Part shown: piece by piece, positions 8,672-15,784 of the stretch
How the letters are laid out: each line of letters starts with the position of its first letter
How positions within the stretch are numbered: position 1 is the stretch's first letter
DNA from: Ferrovibrio sp.
GTDB taxonomy: Bacteria; Pseudomonadota; Alphaproteobacteria; Ferrovibrionales; Ferrovibrionaceae
DNA: 43,236 bases
Assembly (NCBI RefSeq): GCF_025869515.1
Contig: NZ_JAOZVR010000101.1
Location: forward strand, 1 to 43,236
Direction: 5' to 3'
The notes under the pieces: generated by a model
Seen by the model: only the letters and a program-made list of their open reading frames with translations
Database searches by the model: none
What the model was told of the DNA's origin: nothing
Made by a program: the position numbers and the translations under genes

Positions 8672-9300
8672 GCCGCCTGAACCGCCGGCAATGGGGCGGT
8701 CACTTTGATCGGCGCCCCCCGCATGTCGACAAACTCACCCCAGAAGCCGATCTCCATTCGCGCCATGCGAAACGCATAGCAATAGGCCTCCTCGGGCCAG
8801 TCGCCGAACATCCGGAACTTCACCGGATTATCTGAATAAAACAGACTGACCGAAAAACGTGGCCGCCAATAGGGCCCCGTGAACCGTGGACGGCCTATAC
8901 GAATGGCAAACTCACGGGGACCGTTCGGCCCCGCAAGTTTGCCGACAAATGAAACCGCAGGCATGCTTGGGCGCCTGCACCCGCGCACGGGTCCAGTGAA
9001 GCCGCCATGTCGGGTCCGATAATACAGCGGCGGATCAAGCCACAACGCTCGGCCGTGCTTGTCGGCAACGCCGTGGCCGCTTTGTATCAGCCATTGCCGC
9101 GCGTGACGGAGTGCGTCGTGATAGGCCTGCTCGGAGAAATCCGAGAGGATGGTGCAACACATCTCCGGCTCCGAGCAGATCAGCCGACACCGATATCGTC
9201 CGTCGGCGAGCTGCTCGGGTGCTTCTGCGGAAACATTGAGAGGTCGCAGCGGGGCGCCGGTACCATCGGTGAGCATGGCATTAAGTGAAAAAGCGATCAC
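8665..9300 (-). CDS. Two-domain protein of unknown function, cassette gene 2
   Basis: A 211-residue paralogue of the cassette's last gene. The first unit contains RYRCRLIC and, after a gap, FSEQAYHDALRHAR; the second contains EFAIRIGRP and WPEEAYCYAFRMAR followed by RGAP. Thus the W/F-x-E-x-AY-x(2)A-x-R motif occurs twice. It has no signal peptide or membrane segment. I chose the GTG at 9300 because it gives a V-x-A-F start matching the paralogue and because it overlaps the upstream stop (GTGA); an ATG eight codons in would lose that alignment. Base composition looks less GC-rich than the flanking housekeeping genes, consistent with an acquired cassette. Confidence 0.7.
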   Translation of the reverse strand: MIAFSLNAMLTDGTGAPLRPLNVSAEAPEQLADGRYRCRLICSEPEMCCTILSDFSEQAYHDALRHARQWLIQSGHGVADKHGRALWLDPPLYYRTRHGGFTGPVRGCRRPSMPAVSFVGKLAGPNGPREFAIRIGRPRFTGPYWRPRFSVSLFYSDNPVKFRMFGDWPEEAYCYAFRMARMEIGFWGEFVDMRGAPIKVTAPLPAVQAAC

Positions 9301-9917
9301 CTACGGCGTCCCGGCAGTTGAGGTCTATCAGTTTTGTTTGCGAGACATGCAACATACCGAGCATGCGCAGCTTGCTGGCACATGGCCCGCCTCACCTTAT
9401 TGTTTGCATACCGGGAATGACATTCAGCCATCTCTTCTTCATAGGTGCGATCACATTCGGAAGCAGGGCGTCCGCCTGGGGTGGCTGGTTTGTGGTCGTC
9501 CTGTTCGTCCTGCGTCGGACCCTTTTTGGGTGGCCCTTTCCACGGCAGACCATACCTGCCCTTGGCCGCTTCATCCCAAGGCGTCTCATCATCATTCGCC
9601 GGCGGCTGGTCGTCGTTTGCTGGCGGTGGCGGCACGTCGTCGAGCGCCTCATTGAGCGCTTTCTCCGTCGGACCACCCGGCCGGATCAGCGCATCGGCCT
9701 TCAGGCCGTTGTCGCGCTGAAACTGTTTGATGCCGGCGAACAGGTCACTGTCGACCCAGGCGCCGGGTTCGGCGCCATCGAGCGGCTCGTAATAGCCGAG
9801 CGTCATCAGCGCCTTTTTGGTGTCGAGGATATCGGCCGGTTCGACCACATGGTCGGGGCTGATCGCGGTACGCAGTTTCAAGGCCGTGTTGTGCATGCAG
9901 TTCGCTCCATTGCACAT
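9297..9917 (-). CDS. Peptidoglycan-binding-fold protein with twin C-x10-C tail
   Basis: A 206-residue protein, first gene of a four-gene overlapping unit. Residues about 30-95 match the PG_binding_1 fold: LGYYEP, then LFAGIKQFQRDNGLK and RPGGPTEKALN. An acidic, Pro/Asn/Asp-rich linker follows. The last 50 residues carry four cysteines spaced C-x10-C-x13-C-x10-C in a helical, charged context, which looks like a disulfide-linked helical hairpin. There is no signal peptide, so how it would meet peptidoglycan is unclear. Start 9917 is chosen for CGGAGAC eight bases upstream; the frame stays open to 10061 without family support. Its stop overlaps the next gene's GTG. Confidence 0.75.
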   Translation of the reverse strand: MCNGANCMHNTALKLRTAISPDHVVEPADILDTKKALMTLGYYEPLDGAEPGAWVDSDLFAGIKQFQRDNGLKADALIRPGGPTEKALNEALDDVPPPPANDDQPPANDDETPWDEAAKGRYGLPWKGPPKKGPTQDEQDDHKPATPGGRPASECDRTYEEEMAECHSRYANNKVRRAMCQQAAHARYVACLANKTDRPQLPGRRR

Positions 9918-10023
9918 CGTGAGTCTCCGATTAGCCGGCCCTGCGGATGCAGATCGCCGGTCGCGCTGGCGGCATGCCAGAGCGGGAAAAATCCTCTCGT
10001 TACGCAGGAGCGTTATCCGTCGA

Positions 10024-10074
10024 TGGGTTCTCCCGGCCTCAAGCCGGGGCCCGGCGGGCATTCGTCATTCCATC
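10024..10074. repeat. Degenerate dispersed palindrome
   Basis: Contains CCCGGCCTCAAGCCGGGG followed by a GGCATTCGTCATTCC tail. This is the same style of palindrome, with an ATGACG end, as the clearer elements at 15631, 18652 and 19097. It lies upstream of the cassette, between it and the SDR terminator, and appears worn: one arm is incomplete. Confidence 0.45.
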
Positions 10075-10150
10075 TAATACAAAACAGGAACATTTGCAAG
10101 TAAATTTTGCGGTTTACCGCTGAATACTGGAATATGCAGTACCCCATAAA

Positions 10151-10180
10151 CGAAAGGGCGGCCCGTTGGGACCGCCCCTC
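10151..10180 (-). terminator. Rho-independent terminator after the SDR gene
   Basis: On the minus strand the stem GGGCGG-T-CCC pairs with GGG-CCGCCC around the loop AAC and is followed by TTTCGTTT. It begins about 30 bases after the stop codon of the gene ending at 10208. It separates that gene from the cassette promoter region. Confidence 0.7.
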
Positions 10181-10207
10181 GCCGGCTTCGGGTTTTGCCC
10201 GCGCCGC

Positions 10208-10822
10208 TCAATACCCGACGGTAAACCGCTGGCGGATATGCTTCGGCTGTTCCAGCTCGTCGACCAGCGCGACGGCGTAATCCTCCATCGAGATGCGGCT
10301 GTCGCCCTTGGCATCGGTCAGCAGCGTATCCCTGCCGAGGCGGAACTTGCCCGTGCGTTCGCCGGGCACGATCATCGCCGAGGGCGACAGGAAGCTCCAG
10401 TCGAGGTCGGTCGCCTCAGCTTTGAGCGCCGCGAGGAATTCGCCGCCCTTCGCCGCCTCGGCCCGGTAGGCCTCGGGGAAACCCGGCGCATCGATCAGTT
10501 TCAGCCCCGGCGCGACTTCGAGGCTGCCGGCGCCGCCCACCATCAGCCAGCGTTTCACGCCCGACTGGCGCACGGCGGCGAGCAGCTTGCCGAAGTCGGA
10601 CGCCAGGAAATGCACGGCGCTGACCACCGCATCATGGCCGGCCAGCACCGGCGCCAGCGCGGCCGGCTGGTGCAGGTCGGCCGCCTGGACGTTCAGGCCC
10701 GGCCTGGCATCGAGCGCAGCAGTCTTGCGGGCGATGGCGGTGACGCTGTGGCCGCGCGTGAGCGCTTCGTTCAGCACGCGGCTGCCGATATTGCCGGTGG
10801 CGCCGATCAGGGCGATTTTCAT
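10208..10822 (-). CDS. NAD(P)-binding NmrA/SDR-type oxidoreductase
   Basis: A 204-residue atypical short-chain dehydrogenase of the NAD(P)H-binding (NmrA/YwnB-like) group. The Rossmann motif GATGNIGS is at residues 7-14 and a VGGAGSLEV strand near residue 98. The usual YxxxK catalytic pair is not evident, as in many members that act as redox sensors or epimerase-like proteins. I prefer the ATG at 10822 over that at 10831 because GAGGAG lies ten bases before it but almost touches the other. It is divergent from an HxlR regulator, a common pairing in which the regulator controls the reductase in response to reactive electrophiles or quinones. Confidence 0.85.
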   Translation of the reverse strand: MKIALIGATGNIGSRVLNEALTRGHSVTAIARKTAALDARPGLNVQAADLHQPAALAPVLAGHDAVVSAVHFLASDFGKLLAAVRQSGVKRWLMVGGAGSLEVAPGLKLIDAPGFPEAYRAEAAKGGEFLAALKAEATDLDWSFLSPSAMIVPGERTGKFRLGRDTLLTDAKGDSRISMEDYAVALVDELEQPKHIRQRFTVGY

Positions 10823-10859
10823 GGTCGTCATTCTCCTCTGGAGCAGCGGGTGGTTTCTG

Positions 10860-10935
10860 CTGGTAACCAGATGGCGGATCGGCTATCAGGTGTAAAGAAG
10901 GCACTTTTTCCCGGTCAGGTGAGATCAAGGTAACC
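10860..10935. promoter_or_regulatory. Candidate HxlR operator region
   Basis: The divergent intergenic region holds the perfect palindrome CTGGTAACCAG (10860-10870) and a second GGTAACC (10929-10935) 67 bases away. Between them is GTG-N9-CAC followed by a T-run. The repeated GGTAACC is a reasonable site for the winged-helix regulator encoded next to it. No binding data support this. Confidence 0.35.
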
Positions 10936-10981
10936 GCCTGCCCGGCCCGCCCGGCAGTCCGGCCCGCAAGGAGACAGCATC

Positions 10982-11401
10982 ATGGCCGCCCGCAAAACCG
11001 TCACCGGCACCGTTACCGGCAACAGCTACGACGCCAGCTGCCCGACCCGGCAGGTGCTGGACCGCATCGGCGACAAATGGTCCGTGCTGGTGCTGATCCT
11101 GCTGGTCGACGGGCCGGTGCGGTTCAACGAACTGCGCCGGCGCATCGGCGGCGTGTCGCAGAAGATGCTGTCGCAGACCCTGAAAAGCATGGAGCGCGAC
11201 GGCCTGGTGCATCGCAAGGCGATCGCCACCGTGCCGGTGACGGTGGAATATTCGATCACGCCGCTGGGCCTGACCCTGGCCGCGCTGGTGGACCAGATGC
11301 GGCTGTGGGCCGAACGCAACCTCGGCCAGGTGATGGCGGCGCAGCGGCGCCACGATGCGGCACAGGCCGCCAGCGACACAAAAACCAGCCGGGCCGCGTA
11401 A
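10982..11401 (+). CDS. HxlR-family transcriptional regulator
   Basis: A 139-residue winged-helix regulator. The HxlR signature is clear: a single N-terminal cysteine in SCPTRQVLDRIGDKWSVLVL, then FNELRRRIGGVSQKMLSQTLKSMERDGLV as the recognition helix region, and the wing VEYSITPLG. The cysteine near residue 20 may be a redox or electrophile sensor, as in YodB and HypR. AAGGAG lies eight bases before the ATG. The divergent SDR gene is its likely target, and self-regulation is likely as well. The last 25 residues are Ala/Arg-rich and probably disordered. Confidence 0.93.
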   Translation: MAARKTVTGTVTGNSYDASCPTRQVLDRIGDKWSVLVLILLVDGPVRFNELRRRIGGVSQKMLSQTLKSMERDGLVHRKAIATVPVTVEYSITPLGLTLAALVDQMRLWAERNLGQVMAAQRRHDAAQAASDTKTSRAA

Positions 11402-11605
11402 CCACCGCAGCAGGCGCGGCGGCATAAACGCCGGAAGCCCGCCATAATACCTGCGCCCGATTCCGTCATGCCGCCCGGCGCGGTTGTGAATACCGCTTTG
11501 CATGCGACGGGTTCGAGCATTTGGTCGTGGACTTGGCCCCAAATAAGCCTACCCTGCCCGGACACGACACTCGCAGACAATCCGGACCGCCATGAGACGC
11601 TTCGC

Positions 11606-12784
11606 ATGATGTCGTCCCTGACCCGGCTTTTTTCCGGCCCGCAAGCGGAAGAGGCCCGGATGGCGGCTGTGCGCGGCTATGCCGTGCTGGACACGCCGCC
11701 CGACACGGCCTTCGACCATATCACCAGCCTCGCCGCCGACCTGTTCGGCACGCCGATCGCCCTGATCAGCATCGTCGACGAGGACCGCGTCTGGTTCAAA
11801 TCGCGCCATGGCATGCCGCTGGAACAGATCGGCCGCGATGCCGGGCTGTGCGCCTCGGCCATCCTGCAGAAACAGCCCTGGCTGCTGGCCGATGCGGCCG
11901 GCGATCCGCGCGCCCAGGCGCATCCGCTGGTGACCGGGGATTTCGGCCTGCGCTTCTATCTCGGCATTCCGCTCAGCGCCCCGGACGGCAGCAACCTGGG
12001 CACGCTCTGCGTGATGGACCGCAAACCGCGCAGCGTCACCCGGCGCCAGATGGCCGGCATGCACAGCCTGGCCGCCCTCGCGATGACGCTGCTGGACCTG
12101 CACAAGACAGCACGGCAGGCCGATGCGGCGCTGGCCCAGGCCGCCGCCGACAAGGACAAGGCCCTGCGCCTGGCCCATATGATGGCCAACGAGATCGACC
12201 ACCGGGTGATGAACAGCCTGCAGCTGGTGGCCGGCCTGCTGTCGATGCAAAGCCGCATGCCGAGCGACGACGACGTGCCGACGCAGCTGAAGCAGGCGGC
12301 CGGCCGCGTTTCGGCCATCGCCCGGGTACACCAGCATATCTACCTGAGCGAAGGCATCGAACATGCCGATGTGGGCCAGTATCTGCAGCGCGTCTGCGAC
12401 GACCTGTCGGTCATGCTGGAAGCCGGCAATCGCGGCAGCATCGCGGTCAGCGGCGCCGAGGTGAAACTGCCGACCGCGCGGATCGTCGCCATCGGCCTGA
12501 TCATCAACGAGCTGGTGACCAATGCGATCAAATACGGCGAAGGCAAGGTGACGGTTCGCTTCGCCGATACCGAAACCGGCTATACCCTGTCGGTTTCCGA
12601 CGAAGGCGACGGCCCGCCGCCTGACGAGATACTCAAACCCGCCCGCGGCTTCGGCATGAAGGTGATCACCTCGCTGGTGCAGCAGCTGCGCGGCGCGCTC
12701 AGCATCGGCCGCCAGGACGACGGCACCGGCACCCGTATCACCATCGCCTTTCCCCGAGAGATCGCGTTGCCGCACATGCCCTGA
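11606..12784 (+). CDS. GAF-domain HWE/HisKA_2 sensor histidine kinase
   Basis: A soluble kinase of about 392 residues. Residues about 25-165 form a GAF domain (YAVLDTPPDTAFDHIT, IALISIVDEDRVWFKS, LGIPL and GTLCVMD), a type often sensing small ligands or light via a bound chromophore. A helical linker leads to the H-box EIDHRVMNSLQLV with H199. The ATPase part has NELVTNAIKYG (N-box), DEGDGPP and GFGMKVI. Kinases with this H-box commonly feed the alphaproteobacterial general stress response. I start at the ATG at 11606; the frame is open from 11468, but the extra residues are not domain-like. A receiver gene follows 71 bases later. Confidence 0.9.
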   Translation: MMSSLTRLFSGPQAEEARMAAVRGYAVLDTPPDTAFDHITSLAADLFGTPIALISIVDEDRVWFKSRHGMPLEQIGRDAGLCASAILQKQPWLLADAAGDPRAQAHPLVTGDFGLRFYLGIPLSAPDGSNLGTLCVMDRKPRSVTRRQMAGMHSLAALAMTLLDLHKTARQADAALAQAAADKDKALRLAHMMANEIDHRVMNSLQLVAGLLSMQSRMPSDDDVPTQLKQAAGRVSAIARVHQHIYLSEGIEHADVGQYLQRVCDDLSVMLEAGNRGSIAVSGAEVKLPTARIVAIGLIINELVTNAIKYGEGKVTVRFADTETGYTLSVSDEGDGPPPDEILKPARGFGMKVITSLVQQLRGALSIGRQDDGTGTRITIAFPREIALPHMP

Positions 12785-12786
12785 CC

Positions 12787-12811
12787 GGAACCAATCACCC
12801 TCGATACTGTT
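12787..12811 (+). promoter_or_regulatory. EcfG-type (general stress sigma) promoter candidate
   Basis: GGAAC-N16-TGTT lies between the kinase and receiver genes. The EcfG (sigma-EcfG) consensus in Alphaproteobacteria is GGAAC-N16/17-CGTT, so seven or eight of nine positions are met. A transcript would begin near 12818, fitting the receiver's TTG start at 12856. Confidence 0.45.
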
Positions 12812-12855
12812 CCTCTCATATGTGCCGGCCCGCCCCGGCACCTGGAGTACCGTCC

Positions 12856-13257
12856 TTGACCCACCCGCAGATCATGTTGATGGCCCCCGCGCCGCAGGCC
12901 CCGAAGCCTGCCGTCGTGCTGGTCGTGGAAGACGACGACATGGTGCGCCTGATGACGGTCGATTTCCTGGAAAGCTGCGGCTACCTGGTGCTGGAAGCGG
13001 AAAACGCCGCCAGGGCCATGGCCTGGTTCGGACGGCAGGCCATCGACCTGATGTTCACCGATGTGCAGATGCCGGGCGCCATGGATGGCATCGCGCTCGC
13101 CGAATGGGTGCGCGCCAACCACCCGGCCGTGCCGGTGCTGGTCACCTCCGGCGTCGCCTCCGAACTGGCCCGCTATGCCGCCGGCCTGATGGTGGCCAAA
13201 CCCTACGACCTCGATGCCGTGCATGCCCGCATCCAGGCGGCGCTCGGCCAGCGATAA
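12856..13257 (+). CDS. Single-domain response regulator (receiver)
   Basis: A stand-alone CheY-like receiver of about 133 residues with no output domain. The acidic pocket is in VVEDDD, the phospho-acceptor is the Asp in FTDVQMPG (about D69), the switch Thr/Ser is in VLVTSG, and the lysine is in VAKPYD (about K115). The start is uncertain. TTG at 12856 has GGAG eight bases upstream and suits the candidate promoter; ATG at 12820 and 12874 lack ribosome-binding sites. It is probably phosphorylated by the GAF-kinase just upstream, passing the signal by protein contact. Confidence 0.88.
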   Translation: MTHPQIMLMAPAPQAPKPAVVLVVEDDDMVRLMTVDFLESCGYLVLEAENAARAMAWFGRQAIDLMFTDVQMPGAMDGIALAEWVRANHPAVPVLVTSGVASELARYAAGLMVAKPYDLDAVHARIQAALGQR

Positions 13258-13280
13258 GCCGCCGGCCTGACTGTCCCCGG

Positions 13281-14168
13281 CTAGGGCGTCGCGGCGGTGG
13301 CGTCGGCGCCGAACACATCCGCGTGGGACATGTTCGACATCAGCCCCATCGATCCGTAGAAATGCAGGAAATAGGCATTCGCCAGTTCGCGCCGCACCAG
13401 GACATGCGCCTGCTGCTGAACCGCGGCCTTGGCCTCCGGGTCCATATGCCTGGCATCGAGAATCTCGGGCAGATACAGGAAGAGCGTTTCCTGGATACCC
13501 CAGTTGAAGCGGCTGGAAATGCGGTGCGCCAGGTCGCCGACGATGATTTCATGCGACAGCAGCGGCTGTTCATACAGACGGTCGGCCTGCTCGCCCTCAT
13601 AGCATTTCAGGAACAGGCCGTTGTGATGCTGCGGCGACAGCACCATCACGCCGGTATTGAACATGTAGTCATGCTCCTCGACCTTATGGTCGCGGTAGTT
13701 CTTCTGCATCTCCCAGATCCAGATATCGCGCTCGGAATTCGGGGTGACCTGGATCCTGAACAGGCGTTCGAGAAAGATCATCCGCTCGGCATCGGAAATG
13801 CGGTCGCCGGCGATGCTGAGGCTGATCTTATCGGGCGGGCCGGCATGCTGCATGATCTGCGGGGCATGGCCGGCGATGATGATGTCGGAATCCAGCCAGA
13901 TGATGCGGTCATACTGCTGCGCCCAGGGCTGGCTCAGGATCAGCAGCTTCTGCCAGGCCGGCGACCGCGCCGCCGCCCGGCTGCCGGTATCGAGCGGGCC
14001 GCTCACGACGATGAGGTCGAAATCGCAGAGCGCCGCATAGGCCTGCCAGGAGCCGCTGCAGAGCCGGTGCCAGGTCGCGATATAGCGCAGGCCGATCGTG
14101 ATCGTGACGATGGCGACCTTGCGGCCGGTCGGCGGAATGACCGTCTGCCCGTTTTCAACGATGAACAT
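13281..14168 (-). CDS. GT-A-type glycosyltransferase-like protein
   Basis: A 295-residue protein with an early VAIVTITIG strand and a YDRIIWLDSDIII motif near residue 90. That is the DxD metal/nucleotide site of GT-A enzymes such as GT8 and the GMA12/MNN10 (GT34) group. A FNTGVMVL segment near 165 is also typical of those families. Its start has GAGGG three bases before the ATG. It stands alone, away from the glycan locus at the left, with no partner enzyme adjacent. Acceptor and donor are unknown. Confidence 0.7.
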   Translation of the reverse strand: MFIVENGQTVIPPTGRKVAIVTITIGLRYIATWHRLCSGSWQAYAALCDFDLIVVSGPLDTGSRAAARSPAWQKLLILSQPWAQQYDRIIWLDSDIIIAGHAPQIMQHAGPPDKISLSIAGDRISDAERMIFLERLFRIQVTPNSERDIWIWEMQKNYRDHKVEEHDYMFNTGVMVLSPQHHNGLFLKCYEGEQADRLYEQPLLSHEIIVGDLAHRISSRFNWGIQETLFLYLPEILDARHMDPEAKAAVQQQAHVLVRRELANAYFLHFYGSMGLMSNMSHADVFGADATAATP

Positions 14169-14322
14169 CTGCCCTCACCCTTCTGGCGGGAAGCCCTGAC
14201 GGGCAAGGCGCTGCCGGATCGCATAACCTGTTGCGCCTGCCACCTCCGATAGGTGATGCCAGAGCCGGGCCGGGTACGGCAACCGATTTTTGAAATCCGG
14301 GCCTGGAAGCCGGGTAGACGGC

Positions 14323-15300
14323 CTAGGCCGCCCGGCTGCGGGTCAGTTCCAGGAACAGGTCTTCCAGGTCGGCATCCTGGGTGGTCAGATCATGGATGGC
14401 GAGGCCGGCCTGCTGCAGCTGTGTCAGCAGGCTGCTGAACGGCATCTGGCTCGGGCGGTAGTGCAGGCGCAGCCGGCGCGGCCCGAGCAATTCGGCGCCC
14501 AGGCCGTCCAGCGCCGGCGGCACGGCCGCCAGGTCGGCGTCCAGCGTGACGATCACATCCTTGCGGTCCATGCGCGCCAGCAGCTTCGGCGTCGCGTCAT
14601 GCGCCACGATGCGGCCGTGATTGACGATGGCGATATGGTCGCACAGCGCCTCGGCCTCTTCCAGGTAATGCGTGGTCAGCACCACGGTGGTGCCGGCGGC
14701 ATTCAGCTGCCGCACATAGGCCCAGAGCTGCTGGCGCAGTTCGATATCGACGCCGGCGGTCGGTTCGTCCAGCACCAGCACCGGCGGGGTATGCACCAGC
14801 GCCTTGGCCACCAGCAGGCGCCGCCGCATGCCGCCCGACAGCGTGCGCGCATAGGCATCGGCCTTGTCGGTCAGGCCGAGGGCGGCGAGGATTTCGTCGC
14901 TGCGCCGTTCCGCCTTCGGCACGCCGTAGAGGCCGGCCTGGAATTCGAGCGCCTCGCGTGGGGTGAAAAACGGATCGAGGTTGAGTTCCTGCGGCACCAC
15001 GCCGATGGCGGCGCGCGCCCGGCGCGTGTCGGTATCGATGTCGTGGCCCCAGACCGCGGCGCTGCCCGAAGTCTTGCGCACCAGCCCGGCCAGGATGTTG
15101 ATCAGCGTGGACTTGCCGGCGCCGTTCGGCCCGAGCAGGCCGAAGAAACTGCCGCGCGGGATATCCAGCGTGACACCATGCAGGGCGGTCTTGGCGCTCT
15201 TGCCGCTGCCATAGACCTTGACCAGGTCGCGCACGGCGATGGCGGGCGCGACAGCAGCCCGGGCAGCCCGGGAATCCGGCAAAGAATCGGCAGCAGGCAT
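14323..15300 (-). CDS. ABC transporter ATP-binding protein (exporter type)
   Basis: A 325-residue ABC ATPase of the CcmA/YadG/DrrA class. Walker A is GPNGAGKST, the Q-loop VVPQELN, the signature LSGGMRRRL, Walker B VLVLDEPTAGVD and the switch H in LTTHYLEEAE. A C-terminal extension of about 80 residues ends in DLEDLFLELT, the usual tail of this class. Such ATPases work with an ABC-2 type permease, but none is next to it: the downstream neighbour is a glycosyltransferase and the upstream one a divergent zinc-finger gene. I use the ATG at 15300; an upstream extension to 15366 has no similarity support. Its substrate is unknown. Confidence 0.9.
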   Translation of the reverse strand: MPAADSLPDSRAARAAVAPAIAVRDLVKVYGSGKSAKTALHGVTLDIPRGSFFGLLGPNGAGKSTLINILAGLVRKTSGSAAVWGHDIDTDTRRARAAIGVVPQELNLDPFFTPREALEFQAGLYGVPKAERRSDEILAALGLTDKADAYARTLSGGMRRRLLVAKALVHTPPVLVLDEPTAGVDIELRQQLWAYVRQLNAAGTTVVLTTHYLEEAEALCDHIAIVNHGRIVAHDATPKLLARMDRKDVIVTLDADLAAVPPALDGLGAELLGPRRLRLHYRPSQMPFSSLLTQLQQAGLAIHDLTTQDADLEDLFLELTRSRAA

Positions 15301-15419
15301 GGTTGCGCTTATGGTGTTTTGGCCGTGAAAGGCTGGCGTGACGGACGGTGCTGCGCTAGGTATCACCTTGGAGCGGACGGGTCAATTTACCCGCCCCTGA
15401 CCAGACTTCGGAGACGACC

Positions 15420-15617
15420 ATGCAGGCCGCCCAGACCAAATCTTCTTTGGCCCCCGAGACCATCATCGTCGACAGCCCGGTCGTGGCCTGCGACGGCGGC
15501 GGCGGCGCGCTGGGCCATCCGCGCGTCTATCTCAACATGGGCGACAAGCATGAGATCGACTGCCCCTATTGCGGCCGCCAGTATCTGCTGAAGGACGGCG
15601 CAGGCCACGGGCACTGA
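15420..15617 (+). CDS. zf-CHCC zinc-finger protein (NDUFS6-like)
   Basis: A 65-residue protein with the zinc ligands C-x(8)-H and C-x2-C in VACDGGGGALGHPRVYLNM and IDCPYCGRQY. The fold matches the mitochondrial complex I subunit NDUFS6 and its alphaproteobacterial homologues, which are accessory to NADH dehydrogenase. GGAGACGACC precedes the ATG. It is a single-gene unit followed by a long palindrome that may stop transcription before polA. Confidence 0.92.
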   Translation: MQAAQTKSSLAPETIIVDSPVVACDGGGGALGHPRVYLNMGDKHEIDCPYCGRQYLLKDGAGHGH

Positions 15618-15630
15618 CCACACCCACAAT

Positions 15631-15757
15631 CGTCATCCTCGGGCCCAAGAAACGCTTCTTGGCCGAGGATCCAACCGCCGCCAGTATCATGCTCTGCCGT
15701 CACCGTCCTATGCGCCGGAAGACGGGATGGATCCTCGGGACAAGCCCGAGGATGACG
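15631..15757. repeat. Dispersed inverted-repeat element, copy 1
   Basis: A 127-bp element bounded by CGTCATCCTCGGG and its exact reverse complement CCCGAGGATGACG. It contains two internal hairpins, one around AAGAAACGCTTCTTGG and one CCTCGGGACAAGCCCGAGG. It fills the gap between the zinc-finger gene and polA. The layout matches copies at 18652 and 19097. Confidence 0.85.
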
Positions 15758-15784
15758 TGGTGGTAAACCGGAGAGCGTATCTGT

